64,000 nucleotides of DNA. Origin: Mesorhizobium sp. B1-1-8 (GTDB lineage: Bacteria > Pseudomonadota > Alphaproteobacteria > Rhizobiales > Rhizobiaceae). The notes under the pieces were generated by a model, which saw only the letters and a program-made list of their open reading frames with translations, ran no database searches and was not told where the DNA came from. The number at the start of each line of letters is the position of its first letter. Within the stretch, counting starts at the first letter, position 1. The stretch is taken from the NCBI RefSeq assembly GCF_006442795.2, contig NZ_CP083956.1, positions 3,077,501 through 3,141,500 of the forward strand, written 5' to 3'. Below are positions 17,117 through 25,927 of this stretch, one piece after another. Both the position numbers and the translations under genes were made by a program.

Positions 17117-17722
17117 CTATTCAGGAAACTCACCATCTGGGGGAAGCAGATCCTCCAATGCGTATTTGCCCGAGCTGCGGCATAGATCGCGCTCGCGCCG
17201 CCATTTCGATGGGCTTTGGCCAAATGCCTCCCTGAAAAGCTTGCATAAATGGGCGTGGTCAGAAAACCCAACGCTCAACGCGATCTCGCTCAACGATGCG
17301 GGGCTGGTCAGCATCAGATGACATGCGCCCTCGAGCCGTCGCTTCACAATGTAGGCATGCGGTGGCTCTCCAAAAGCTTGTTTGAACGAGCGTGAGAAGT
17401 GCGCGGTGCTTCGCCGCGCAACGGCACTGAGGTCGCTTGCGCGAATGGGCCGGTGTAAGTTCAGACTAATGAAGGCTCGGACACGTGAAATCTGCCAACC
17501 TGTCAATCCACCTGCGTGGGAGCCTTTGGGGGCTGAGCGGCGCTCGATCTCGGACTGAAGGATCTGTGATGCTGTCGCAAGCGATGTCTTTGCCGCCTCC
17601 TGGTCGCGGTCGAACTCGCGTCGGGCCGTTTCTAGGAGCAGTGCAAGGCTGTTTGCCAGCGAACCAAATTCGAGTTCGGCCAGAGACAGACGACCTGCGG
17701 CGTCGCTGTATGGCTGCTCCAT
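17117..17722 (-). CDS. short AraC-family regulator (201 aa)
   Basis: Only a brief N-terminal segment (LAELEFGSLANSLALLLETA) precedes the DNA-binding part: ISLNLHRPIRASDLSAVARR, STAHFSRSFKQAFGEPPHAY, LSEIALSVGFSDHAHLCKLF and REAFGQSPSKWRRERD. The start at 17722 follows GAGGG at a good distance. It lacks a full effector domain, so it may act without a ligand or respond to protein partners. It lies downstream of, and in the same direction as, the acyl-CoA operon, separated from it by the hairpin at 17824-17856. Confidence 0.85.
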   Translation of the reverse strand: MEQPYSDAAGRLSLAELEFGSLANSLALLLETARREFDRDQEAAKTSLATASQILQSEIERRSAPKGSHAGGLTGWQISRVRAFISLNLHRPIRASDLSAVARRSTAHFSRSFKQAFGEPPHAYIVKRRLEGACHLMLTSPASLSEIALSVGFSDHAHLCKLFREAFGQSPSKWRRERDLCRSSGKYALEDLLPPDGEFPE

Positions 17723-17823
17723 AGCGAACCCTCGATCTCATTACTCGAAGTCGGATGCATAGGAGAATGGCCCGAAAAGCCTCGCTTGGCGCGTTAAGTA
17801 GTGTTCTGAAGTGTTAATCGGTG

Positions 17824-17856
17824 CGGCAACCCCCAAAAGGGCACGGGGGTTCGCCG
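17824..17856 (-). terminator. strong hairpin downstream of the acyl-CoA catabolic operon
   Basis: GCGGC-AACCCCC (17824-17834... ) pairs with GGGGGTT-C-GCCGC (to 17856): a 12-bp GC-rich stem with one bulged base and a 10-base loop. It lies between the ligase gene (stop 17989) and the AraC gene start (17722), both on the minus strand. There is no T-run, so it may terminate by another route or act as a 3' stabilising hairpin. Confidence 0.5.
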
Positions 17857-17988
17857 CCGGTAATGCCGATTCCTTTGCGGTAAATTCATTTGTCCGCAGG
17901 CATCAGCCCCACCCGGAGCTTGGCAAAATTCCTGTCGCTGGTACCAATGGCTTTCTGCAAAAACCCCAAACCTTGCCCGCAGAATCGC

Positions 17989-19641
17989 TTAGGAATTGCC
18001 GTATTTTTTTCTGAGTTCCTTCTTATTGAATTTGCCCACGCTTGTTTTAGCGAGTTCCTCAACGAAAAGGACCTTGTCGGGTATCCCGTATTTCGAAATA
18101 ACTCCGACATCGGCGAAGGCTTTCAGGTGCGCCTTTATCTGCGGCTCGGAGAGATCGGCACCCGTGTCAGCATCCCTGATCACAAGTGCCAACGGTCGTT
18201 CACCCCATTTAGCGTCTTTGACGCCGATCACAGCGGCTTCCAACACACCCTTACACTGGCAAATGAGATCTTCGATCTGGAGCGATGAGATCCACTCGCC
18301 GCCCGTCTTTATGACGTCTTTAATCCGGTCAATGACCCGAACGTACCCGCTCGGCTCTATAACCCCGATATCGCCGGTGTGCAGATAGCCGCCAGCCCAC
18401 AACTGCTCGGACGCTTCAGCGTTTTCGACATACCCCTGAGTTAGCCACGGCGTACGCACGACGATTTCCCCAGTGGCTTTCCCGTCGTGAGGTAGTGCAT
18501 TCATGTCCATGTCGACCAGGCGGATATCGACCAACGGTGCAGGCATCCCGGCACTGATCCGGATATCGACCTCCTTCTCGAAATCGCCGGTAAGGTCCGC
18601 GGATCTCACCTGGGACATGCAAAGCAGCGGAGCGCTCTCCGACATCCCGTAACCCGCATAGACGTCGACCCCAAGCGCAAGGGCCTGTTTGGCAAGTGCC
18701 TTCGACAGTTCGGAACCTCCGATCACCATCTTCAAACCAGCCAGATCGGTGTTTGCATTCATGGCCGCGCCAAGCAGCATTTGGAGGATTGTCGGCACGC
18801 CGTGTGTGAACGTCACGCCTTCGGTTTTGATGAGTTTTAGGAGCAAGGCGGGATCGTAGCGTCCCGGGTATACCTGCTTGACGCCAGAGAGTGTCGCTGT
18901 CCAAGGAAACCCCCAAGCATGCGCGTGGAACATTGGGGTGATAGGCATATATACATCGTCGCGGCAGAACCGGCCCTGTCTCGCAGCGGCCCCCAGGAAA
19001 GCCATTTCGGCCAGAGAATGGAGAACCAACTGCCGATGGCTGAAGTATACACCTTTCGGCGAACCAGTTGTCCCGCTCGTATAAAGGGTAGTGGCGAGAG
19101 TGTTCTCGTCAAAGTCCGGGAAGGTGTAGTCCGGCGAAGCGTCGAGCAACAAGCTCTCATACTCGCCGTCGAATGTAAGCCCGCCGGTTTGGGGCGCCGC
19201 CCGATCCGTCATCACGATCAGCGTCTTTACGTTAGGAAGTTGCTGTCTGATGCCTTCGAGGATGGAAACGAAATCGTCGTTGACGAGCAGGACCGACGTG
19301 CCCGCATGATTGATCGTATAAGCGATCTGTTCCGGCGGCAGGCGGACGTTCGCCGTCTGCAGGACAGCCCCCATCATTGGAACTGCAAAATAGGCCTCCA
19401 GAAATCGGTTGCTGTCCCAATCGAGAACTCCGACCATATCCCCGGCGCGAACACCGAGCCTGTCGAGGCTGGACGCCAGCCGCGCGACGCGTTCGCGCAA
19501 CTGGCGATAAGTGAAGCGCCTTATGTCACGATATACGATCTCCTGATCGGGCGCTTCCATGAGCGGCGAGTGCCATAGCTGCTTGATGAGCAATGGATAT
19601 TGATATGCGGACTTGGTGGCTTGTGCGAGCCTTCCGGCCAT
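17989..19641 (-). CDS. acyl-CoA synthetase (AMP-forming, fatty-acyl-CoA ligase type)
   Basis: A 550-residue member of the ANL superfamily. Visible motifs: TLYTSGTTGSPKGVYFSHRQ (ATP/AMP-binding loop), YAGYGMSESAPLL, GGYLHTGDIGVIEPSGYVRV, DRIKDVIKTGGEWIS and the C-terminal catalytic lysine region KTSVGKFNKKELRKKYG. It activates a carboxylic acid to its CoA thioester. Substrate length cannot be read from sequence. The start at 19641 follows GAGGACGCC. It is the last gene of the seven-gene operon and would supply the CoA ester to the upstream genes. Confidence 0.92.
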   Translation of the reverse strand: MAGRLAQATKSAYQYPLLIKQLWHSPLMEAPDQEIVYRDIRRFTYRQLRERVARLASSLDRLGVRAGDMVGVLDWDSNRFLEAYFAVPMMGAVLQTANVRLPPEQIAYTINHAGTSVLLVNDDFVSILEGIRQQLPNVKTLIVMTDRAAPQTGGLTFDGEYESLLLDASPDYTFPDFDENTLATTLYTSGTTGSPKGVYFSHRQLVLHSLAEMAFLGAAARQGRFCRDDVYMPITPMFHAHAWGFPWTATLSGVKQVYPGRYDPALLLKLIKTEGVTFTHGVPTILQMLLGAAMNANTDLAGLKMVIGGSELSKALAKQALALGVDVYAGYGMSESAPLLCMSQVRSADLTGDFEKEVDIRISAGMPAPLVDIRLVDMDMNALPHDGKATGEIVVRTPWLTQGYVENAEASEQLWAGGYLHTGDIGVIEPSGYVRVIDRIKDVIKTGGEWISSLQIEDLICQCKGVLEAAVIGVKDAKWGERPLALVIRDADTGADLSEPQIKAHLKAFADVGVISKYGIPDKVLFVEELAKTSVGKFNKKELRKKYGNS

Positions 19642-19734
19642 GGCGTCCTCGGATATGTTGCGCGCCAGCGCCAGATGGCGAGCACGCCGCGAATTGGCAT
19701 CGACGATGGCACGCTCTCCAGGCTTAAACGCGCC

Positions 19735-20712
19735 CTAGGCGACCCGACCGCTTTTTGACTGCGCCGTTTCCTCGTCCGCCTTGCTTCGCAATTCCAGAAG
19801 CCCGAGCAAGACCTCGTCTCGCTCCGCCGCCAGGTCATCGATCGACCGCGAGCCCACCTCCGCATGAACGCCCTCTATTAGCTTCTGCTGGAGTTCCGGC
19901 GTCAGTTCTGGCGAGCCTAGGACCTTCCACCAGGCGGTCATTGGTCCAGTGAATTGCTGCAGGAAATGCTCCATGCCGCCTTGGCCGCCCCCAAGGTGGT
20001 TGAGCAGCACTTGGCCCATGATGCCCCACCGTAGTCCTGGTCCCCAACTGAGCGCAGTGTCGACGTCGGCGACGCTGACGACGCCTTCGCCCACCAAATG
20101 GTAGACTTCGCGGGCCAAGGCAGCCTGCAGTCGGTTCGCGACATGACCCGGCACTTCCTTGTGAAGACGGACCGTTCGCTTGCCCAGAGCCGTGTAGAAT
20201 TCCGAAGCGCGCCGGATCGTCTCCTCGGACGTCTTAGCTCCCCCGACGATTTCAACAAGTGGAATCAGGTGTGGGGGATTAAACGGATGCGCAATGACGC
20301 AACGTTCGGGGTGAAACGGTGCGCCGGACTGGATCTCACTCATCGTCAGACCCGATGAACTCGAGGCAATGATCACATCCGACGGCAGAAGCGCGTCGAG
20401 TTCAGCGTAGAGCTTCTTCTTGAAGTCAATCCGCTCCGGTCCGTTCTCTTGGATTAGATCGGCACTCTTGACGGCCTCCTCCAGGTCTGTGGTAAACCCC
20501 AGACGCATCGGAGAGGCGCCGGCGGTGAGTCCTAACCTGTCGAGGGCTGGCCAGGCCGCATCGACAAAGCGCCTCAACGACGCTTCGGCATTGGGAGCGA
20601 TATCTGTCGCCACGACGTCGAGACCCTTTGCCAGGAAGAGTGCCGCCCAGCTCGCGCCGATGACACCCGTACCAATAATGGCGACTTGAGAGATTGGCTT
20701 GTTGCCAGCCAT
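19735..20712 (-). CDS. 3-hydroxyacyl-CoA dehydrogenase-family NAD-dependent dehydrogenase (L-carnitine dehydrogenase / lambda-crystallin type)
   Basis: The Rossmann start VAIIGTGVIGASWAALFLAK binds NAD. SSSSGLTMSEI and HPFNPPHLIPLVEIVGG carry the active-site Ser/His/Glu pattern of the family; VPGHVANRLQAALAREVYHL follows. At 325 residues without a second thiolase or hydratase domain, it resembles short members such as carnitine dehydrogenase and lambda-crystallin. The start at 20712 rather than 20718 gives correct spacing from the GGAGGA site. It oxidises a 3-hydroxy acid or its CoA ester. Neighbouring enzymes support a beta-oxidation-like pathway. Confidence 0.85.
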   Translation of the reverse strand: MAGNKPISQVAIIGTGVIGASWAALFLAKGLDVVATDIAPNAEASLRRFVDAAWPALDRLGLTAGASPMRLGFTTDLEEAVKSADLIQENGPERIDFKKKLYAELDALLPSDVIIASSSSGLTMSEIQSGAPFHPERCVIAHPFNPPHLIPLVEIVGGAKTSEETIRRASEFYTALGKRTVRLHKEVPGHVANRLQAALAREVYHLVGEGVVSVADVDTALSWGPGLRWGIMGQVLLNHLGGGQGGMEHFLQQFTGPMTAWWKVLGSPELTPELQQKLIEGVHAEVGSRSIDDLAAERDEVLLGLLELRSKADEETAQSKSGRVA

Positions 20713-20714
20713 GG

Positions 20715-21656
20715 TCATTCCTCCTTTGCGGGGATTTCAGCGAATGCGATGCCGGATAGATTGCCTTGAGCGAACAGAAGCGTACGTTTTTCTGAGCCAT
20801 CGAGATGTGCGGAATAGACCGATCCGCCCAGGTCCGTCACGAACATCCGATTGCCGGGAACATCGAGTGCGACACCGATGCCTTCCATTAGATCGCTGAC
20901 GACCAGCTCGGATTCGCCTCCGTTTCTGGCTGGGGCATCGATTGGAGCCCGATTGACGGAATTGCCGAGGGGTGGATTGCCGCGGTCGGTCCAGTAGAGG
21001 ACACGGCTTTCGAGGTCGAGCTCGAGGTCAATCGGCTCAGGGAGGTCGTCGAACCAGACCTCGATGTCCGTTCGACTGGCAGCGCCTTCTCCTTTGGGAA
21101 GGTCTATGCCCGCGCGGAAGATGCGGCCGAGACCGGAGTTGTCCGGTCCTTTTTGTGTCCAGAAAAATTGCCCCCCGTCGGGATCGACGGTGATACCCAC
21201 GCACCACTTCGTGGCGTCGCGACGGTCATCGTCCCCCTCGCCAGTCTGGACCAGGGTCTCCACGTTCGTTCCGTCGAGATTTGCGCGCATGACCCGCATG
21301 CCTTCGCGATCGCACCAGTAGAGCTTCCCGCTTTGCTTCTCCAGGTGAAGCTGCTTTGGCGTGTGCGTAATGCCCTGAGGGATGATGAGCTTGCGGTTGC
21401 TCCCGTCGAGGTCGGCACGCTCGATGGAACCATCGTTGACGCTTGGCACTCCCATGTTGGTCCAATAGATATGGCCGGCCTCGACGTCGACCGCGATGCC
21501 ATCGGGAAGATGACAGTCGGTGACAATGACTTTTCGGTTGGTACCGTCCGGCCTCATTGAGTGAATACGGTCACCGCTCAGCTCGAGGACGAACAGTAGA
21601 CCGGTGGCGTCATTGCGGCCCGATGTGGGTTTCGGCATCGTCGCAGCATTGGTCAT
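20715..21656 (-). CDS. YWTD-repeat (LDL-receptor-like) beta-propeller protein
   Basis: A 313-residue protein made of repeats: GIAVDVEAGHIYWTNMGVP, SGKLYWCDREGMRVMRANLD, CVGITVDPDGGQFFWTQKG, LDLESRVLYWTDRGNPP and VALDVPGNRMFVTDLGGSVY. These are LDL-receptor class B (YWTD) blades, at least five, forming a propeller. There is no export signal (MTNAATMPKPTSGRND), so it is cytoplasmic. No catalytic residues can be named; it might be a lactonase-like or binding partner. It is inserted between enzymes of the CoA pathway and sits 2 bases from the dehydrogenase start, so it is surely co-expressed. Start at 21656 follows AAAGGAAAATC. Confidence 0.8.
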   Translation of the reverse strand: MTNAATMPKPTSGRNDATGLLFVLELSGDRIHSMRPDGTNRKVIVTDCHLPDGIAVDVEAGHIYWTNMGVPSVNDGSIERADLDGSNRKLIIPQGITHTPKQLHLEKQSGKLYWCDREGMRVMRANLDGTNVETLVQTGEGDDDRRDATKWCVGITVDPDGGQFFWTQKGPDNSGLGRIFRAGIDLPKGEGAASRTDIEVWFDDLPEPIDLELDLESRVLYWTDRGNPPLGNSVNRAPIDAPARNGGESELVVSDLMEGIGVALDVPGNRMFVTDLGGSVYSAHLDGSEKRTLLFAQGNLSGIAFAEIPAKEE

Positions 21657-21739
21657 GATGATTTTCCTTTCACAGCTCAGGCCCTATGGCGAAGAAGCAT
21701 CCTCGCGGGATCACTAGATTTCAGTCCGTGGCAATGGCC

Positions 21740-22525
21740 CTATGCGGTTGCCGCGGATTTAGTGACCTTGGTGAACTCAGGTAGACGCTTTTCCAGAAAG
21801 GCCTTAAGCGCTTCCTTCGCTTCTTCAGAACGAACGTGCACGCTGAATGCCTCGTTTTCGGCCAGCATTGCCGCCTTGATCTGCTTGCGAAACGGATGTT
21901 TCAGAAGCCGTTTGGAGGCTTGCAGTGCGCTGAGCGGCTTCGCCGCCAGTGTTCGGGCTGTTTCGGTCGCCACTTGCAGGACGTTCTGATCGGACACGAC
22001 CCGCGTGACCAAACCCAACTCCTGAGCGCGTTTGGCGTCAAACGGTAATCCCAACAGGATCAGTTCAGCCGCGCGAATGTGTCCAATGGCAAGTGGAACT
22101 AGGCAGCTCGATCCAAACTCGGGCACCACGGCGAGGTTGATGAAGGGCATCTGGAATCTGGTGCTCTCACCTGAGTAGACGAAATCGCAATGCAGCAGCA
22201 CGGTGGTTCCGCTACCGATTGCGGCCCCTGCCACGGCCGCAACCACCGGTTTGTCGAAATCGGCCAGGGCATTCATCAGCTGGGCTTGAGGGGATTCTTC
22301 CGCGCCCGGAGGATTATTCAGGAAATCCTTCACGTCATTACCAGCGCTAAAAGAATTGCCTGCGCCATGCCACAGCACGACATGAACGTTTTCATCCGTG
22401 GCAGCGCCATTAAAAACCGCCGCAAGCCTCGTGTACATGCTCGATGTCATCGCGTTGCGCTTTTCTGGGCGATTCAATTCGAGGCGAAGTATACCCTCGG
22501 AAAATTCCGTAACTATCTCGGCCAT
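21740..22525 (-). CDS. crotonase-family protein, probably enoyl-CoA isomerase-like
   Basis: Crotonase fold motifs: NRPEKRNAMTSSMYTRL, NSFSAGNDVKDF (oxyanion strand) and AAIGSGTTVLLHCDFVYS. The two hydratase glutamates are not in their usual places (T in GTTVLLHCD; QMPFINL instead of Q.PE), while VVPEFGSSCLVPLAIG resembles the catalytic region of PECI-type delta3,delta2-enoyl-CoA isomerases. I infer an isomerase or related reaction rather than hydration. The start at 22525 follows GGGAGAAGG. 261 residues, normal length. Confidence 0.82.
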   Translation of the reverse strand: MAEIVTEFSEGILRLELNRPEKRNAMTSSMYTRLAAVFNGAATDENVHVVLWHGAGNSFSAGNDVKDFLNNPPGAEESPQAQLMNALADFDKPVVAAVAGAAIGSGTTVLLHCDFVYSGESTRFQMPFINLAVVPEFGSSCLVPLAIGHIRAAELILLGLPFDAKRAQELGLVTRVVSDQNVLQVATETARTLAAKPLSALQASKRLLKHPFRKQIKAAMLAENEAFSVHVRSEEAKEALKAFLEKRLPEFTKVTKSAATA

Positions 22526-22590
22526 CGTCTTTACCTTCTCCCGTTCGCATGCCATCGCTCCCTAAGAACGGGGCGCTGTGGCACCTCGCT

Positions 22591-23817
22591 CTATGCGGCG
22601 CGCTCTTGTGATTTCGGAACGGTCTTGCTGGCCTGCAGTTCTTCAATCTCGTTGGCGCTGAAGCCCAGCTGGGTCAGAATCTCCACGCTATGCTCGCCGA
22701 GTTCAGGTGCACGCCTGGCCGGAATCTTGGCCACGTCATGCACTTGGAGTGGGCTGCTGATCGTGAAAGTGAGGTTCCCGCCGGCGCCATCGAGCGGAAC
22801 GACAATGTCGTTTGCCCTAAGCTGAGGGTCCTTGATGACCTCGCTGGGCGAAAGTACCACACCAAAAGTAAGATGTGCCTTCTCGAAGACTTCGCTCCAA
22901 TGCACCATAGGGCGCGAGGCAAATGTCTGATCCAGGATCGAGGTGAGCTGCGTCGAATTTGCTGCCTGCTTGCCAGGGTCGGCAAACCGCTCATCCGTCA
23001 GGAGATCCGGACGGCTGATCGCATCAACCAGCGCCGACCATTTGTCGGGCGTCAACACGATCACAAACCAGACATTGTCAGACGCCTGATAGAGATTGAA
23101 CGTAGCGTTCGGCGGGTTGGTCCGATCGTGCAACGGGAAGAACGTGGCATCGGCAAGCGCAGCCTGGGCCGACACTGCGGCAGCCCAGACCCCGGCAGCA
23201 AGCAGCGACGTCGTGACATACGAACCCGCGCCGGTGCGTTCGCGCCGATAGAGCGCGGTTACTATTGCCGAATAAAGGCTAACGGCAGTCGCGTGGTCGC
23301 CGCTGCCTGAAACCGGCAGTGTCGGTGGGGCGCCCGCATCCCGCGTCAATGACAGGAGTCCGCTCCGTGCCCAGTATGCAGTGATGTCGAATCCCGGAAG
23401 CCGCGCGTCAGGCCCGTGGTCGCCGTAGCCGGTCACGTCGGCGTAAATCAGTCGTGAATTCCACTGCGCAACGTTCTCATAGCCGAGCTTGAGTTTTTCG
23501 CGCGCCGGATGTGGGGTGTTGACGATGAGAACGTCGGCCCACTCGACTAGCCGCCGCAGAACTGCACTCGCCGCGGGCGATTTCAAATCAAGGGCTAATC
23601 CGCGCTTATTTCGATTGTTGAGGTGCCATGGATAATTGTCCTTGGAGCGGGGCTGCGGCGGAATCTTGAACCCGATCCGCCAGGTATCGCCGGTCGGTGG
23701 TTCGACCTTGACCACGTCAGCTCCGAAGTCGGACAGGATCACTGCTGCGCCCGGACCGGCAATAAAACTTGCCAAATCAACTACCTTCAGTCCGGAGAAA
23801 ATGTTGTCGTTCATCAT
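22591..23817 (-). CDS. CaiB/BaiF-family (class III) CoA-transferase
   Basis: The N-terminus FSGLKVVDLASFIAGPGAAV, then LSDFGADVVKVEPPTGDTWR, is the signature of class III CoA-transferases. Further matches are NRNKRGLALDLKSP, ADVLIVNTPHPAREKLKLGY, DVTGYGDHGPDARLPGFD and the C-terminal PAPELGEH-like ARRAPELGEHSVEIL. At 408 residues it is full length. It would move CoA between an acyl-CoA donor and the pathway substrate, providing a second activation route beside the ligase. Start at 23817 follows GAGGAAGCG. Confidence 0.92.
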   Translation of the reverse strand: MMNDNIFSGLKVVDLASFIAGPGAAVILSDFGADVVKVEPPTGDTWRIGFKIPPQPRSKDNYPWHLNNRNKRGLALDLKSPAASAVLRRLVEWADVLIVNTPHPAREKLKLGYENVAQWNSRLIYADVTGYGDHGPDARLPGFDITAYWARSGLLSLTRDAGAPPTLPVSGSGDHATAVSLYSAIVTALYRRERTGAGSYVTTSLLAAGVWAAAVSAQAALADATFFPLHDRTNPPNATFNLYQASDNVWFVIVLTPDKWSALVDAISRPDLLTDERFADPGKQAANSTQLTSILDQTFASRPMVHWSEVFEKAHLTFGVVLSPSEVIKDPQLRANDIVVPLDGAGGNLTFTISSPLQVHDVAKIPARRAPELGEHSVEILTQLGFSANEIEELQASKTVPKSQERAA

Positions 23818-23850
23818 CGCTTCCTCGTCAGAACGGGTGATCCGGTGGGC

Positions 23851-24654
23851 TCAGCGTCCACGGAACTGGGGGGGACGCTTCTCGATGAAGGCCGCAGTAC
23901 CTTCTTTCTTGTCCTCGGTTGCGGCACAGAGGCCAAAATAGGAGGCCTCGAGCAGCATGCCTTGGCTTTGACCGGACTCCATCCCTTTGTTTGCCGCCTC
24001 GAGTGCGAGCCTCACAGCGATGGGGGCGTTGGAGGCGATTTTTTGCACAATTGCCTCGGCGCGCGTGATCAAGGCCGCGGCCGGGACGATTTCGTTGACG
24101 AGCCCGATCCGATAGGCTTCCTGAGCGGTGATCATCTCGCCGGATAGAATGAGTTGAAGTGCTCGGCCTTTACCGACCAGCCTGGGCAGTCGCTGTGTAC
24201 CGCCTCCTCCGGGAACGAGACCGAGCGTGACTTCAGGCTGTCCGAATTTCGCTGCTTCCACGGCGATTCGGATAGTGCAGGCCATTGCTGTCTCACAGCC
24301 GCCGCCGAGCGCGAAACCGTTCACCGCAGCAATCACCGGCTTGCCAAGATTCTCGACGAGATCGAGCACTTTCTGACCAACGCGACTTGACCGTTCGGCC
24401 TCAACAGCTGTGACTTGCGCAAGCTCTCTGATGTCTGCGCCTGCGATGAAAGCCTTGTCGCCGGCACCGGTCAAAATGACACCGCGGACATCCGCGTCGT
24501 CCCGAGCATCCTGGAATACTTTGTCCAACTCCATCCACGTTGGCGTGTTCAACGCATTCAGGACGCTCGGACGATTTACCATCACATATCCAATACCCCG
24601 GTCTTTGCGATAAAGGACGTTCGCCAGGTTAAAGACTGTAGTTTCCGCAGCCAT
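23851..24654 (-). CDS. enoyl-CoA hydratase
   Basis: A 267-residue crotonase with both catalytic glutamates in place: GFALGGGCETAMACTIRIA and FGQPEVTLGLVPGGGGTQRL. Also AFIAGADIREL and the C-terminal GTAAFIEKRPPQFRGR. It hydrates a trans-2-enoyl-CoA to the 3-hydroxyacyl-CoA, the step after the dehydrogenase encoded just upstream. Start at 24654 follows GGGAGATCATT; a longer in-frame extension overlaps the upstream gene and is rejected. Confidence 0.9.
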   Translation of the reverse strand: MAAETTVFNLANVLYRKDRGIGYVMVNRPSVLNALNTPTWMELDKVFQDARDDADVRGVILTGAGDKAFIAGADIRELAQVTAVEAERSSRVGQKVLDLVENLGKPVIAAVNGFALGGGCETAMACTIRIAVEAAKFGQPEVTLGLVPGGGGTQRLPRLVGKGRALQLILSGEMITAQEAYRIGLVNEIVPAAALITRAEAIVQKIASNAPIAVRLALEAANKGMESGQSQGMLLEASYFGLCAATEDKKEGTAAFIEKRPPQFRGR

Positions 24655-24712
24655 AATGATCTCCCATTGCGAGGGGCGAGCTAGAAGTGGGGACACCCCG
24701 GCTCGCCGTTGC

Positions 24713-25927
24713 TCACACGAATGCGCCCAGGCCGGTAATGGCTTTCCCGACAATCAAATTCTGCATTTGATAGGTGCCTTCGTATGAGTAGAGAGCTTCA
24801 GCATCGCAGAAGAACCGCGCGACATTGTAGTCAACTACAATGCCGTTGCCGCCCAGAAGCTCACGGCCCCATGAAACCGTCTCGCGGGATTTCGCTGTGC
24901 AGAAGGCTTTGGCTAACGACGCGTGATGATCGGCAAGCTTCCCTTCATCATCCATCTGCGCCAGTCGGACCATCAGGCACTGGCATGCAGTGACATTGGC
25001 GAGCATTTTGGCGAGGAGATCCTGCACCATCTGGAACGAAGCGATCGGCTTGCCGAATTGCAGCCGCTCCTGCGCGTATTTCAGCGTTGCCTCGAAGGCT
25101 CCCATTTGGATACCTGTCGAGGCCCAGCCAACCATGTACCGCGTCATCCGTAGCACCCGAGCCGTATCGCGGAACGAGTTGCCGCCCTGCAGCCGGTTTG
25201 CCTCCGGAAGTCGAACATCCTTCAGGGTTATGACGCCGTTCTGGACCACCTTGAGCGCAATTTTGTGCTCGATCTTCTCCACGCTGAATCCGGGCGTTGT
25301 CTTGTTCTCGACGATGAAACCCTTCACCTGATTATCGGCAAGGTCGCGGGCCCAGATAATTGAAACGTCGCACCATGTCGCATTGCCAATCCAGCGCTTT
25401 TCGCCGTTGAGCACCCAGGTGTCGCCCTCGCGCGCGGCGGTCGTGGTCATCCCTCCGCTCGTTCCAGAACCGACGAGTGGTTCGGTAAGGCCGAAGCAGC
25501 CGATCTTTTCCCAGCGCGCCATTGGCGGTAGCCATTTTTGCTTCTGCTCTTCAGATCCATCGAGATAAATCGAGCCCATTGCCAGGCCGCTGTGGACGCC
25601 GAAGAAGGTGCCAAACGAAGCATCGACGCGTGCCAGTTCCATCGCGACGAAGCCGAACAGTTTCTGGCTGCCGCCGGCGCAGCCATAGCCCTCATATCCA
25701 AGCCCCCCCAAACCCAACTCCTTGAACGAGGGCAGCAGTTCGAAGGGAAATGCGTCCTCCGACCAGTATTTGTTGATAATTGGCTGGACCCTCGCCTCCA
25801 TGTAGCTCCGCACCTTCTTGACGAGGGCCAATTCGACGGGGGTCAGCACATCGACAAGCTGGTAGAAGTCGCTATTCGGCGCCGGCAAAGGCTTCGCAGC
25901 CTTGCCGTTCTTGACTGGGGTGGACAT
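24713..25927 (-). CDS. acyl-CoA dehydrogenase, glutaryl-CoA dehydrogenase-like
   Basis: A 404-residue flavoprotein with CFGLTEPLVGSGTSGGMTTT, VLNGEKRWIGNATW, ARERLQFGKPI-like YAQERLQFGKPIASFQMVQD and LLGGNGIVVDYNVARFFCDA, then YSYEGTYQMQNLIVGKAITG in which the glutamate of YEGT is the expected catalytic base. The nearest family is glutaryl-CoA dehydrogenase, but the substrate-binding arginine region of that enzyme is replaced by ASFGTFFGVHSGLAM, so glutaryl-CoA is doubtful. It makes the 2-enoyl-CoA and passes electrons to ETF. First gene of the operon, with a strong AGGAGG site. Confidence 0.9.
   Translation of the reverse strand: MSTPVKNGKAAKPLPAPNSDFYQLVDVLTPVELALVKKVRSYMEARVQPIINKYWSEDAFPFELLPSFKELGLGGLGYEGYGCAGGSQKLFGFVAMELARVDASFGTFFGVHSGLAMGSIYLDGSEEQKQKWLPPMARWEKIGCFGLTEPLVGSGTSGGMTTTAAREGDTWVLNGEKRWIGNATWCDVSIIWARDLADNQVKGFIVENKTTPGFSVEKIEHKIALKVVQNGVITLKDVRLPEANRLQGGNSFRDTARVLRMTRYMVGWASTGIQMGAFEATLKYAQERLQFGKPIASFQMVQDLLAKMLANVTACQCLMVRLAQMDDEGKLADHHASLAKAFCTAKSRETVSWGRELLGGNGIVVDYNVARFFCDAEALYSYEGTYQMQNLIVGKAITGLGAFV

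Noticed and set aside
18919..19578. Plus-strand open frame of 219 codons
   Set aside because: Antisense to the acyl-CoA ligase with no recognisable content.
24713..25927. Assignment as glutaryl-CoA dehydrogenase
   Set aside because: The family is close, but the substrate-binding arginine region is not matched, so only the general class is given.
17989..25927. Assignment of the operon to L-carnitine or gamma-butyrobetaine degradation
   Set aside because: CoA-transferase, hydratase and hydroxyacyl dehydrogenase types fit in part, but the YWTD protein and isomerase-like crotonase do not, and no diagnostic carnitine residues were seen.
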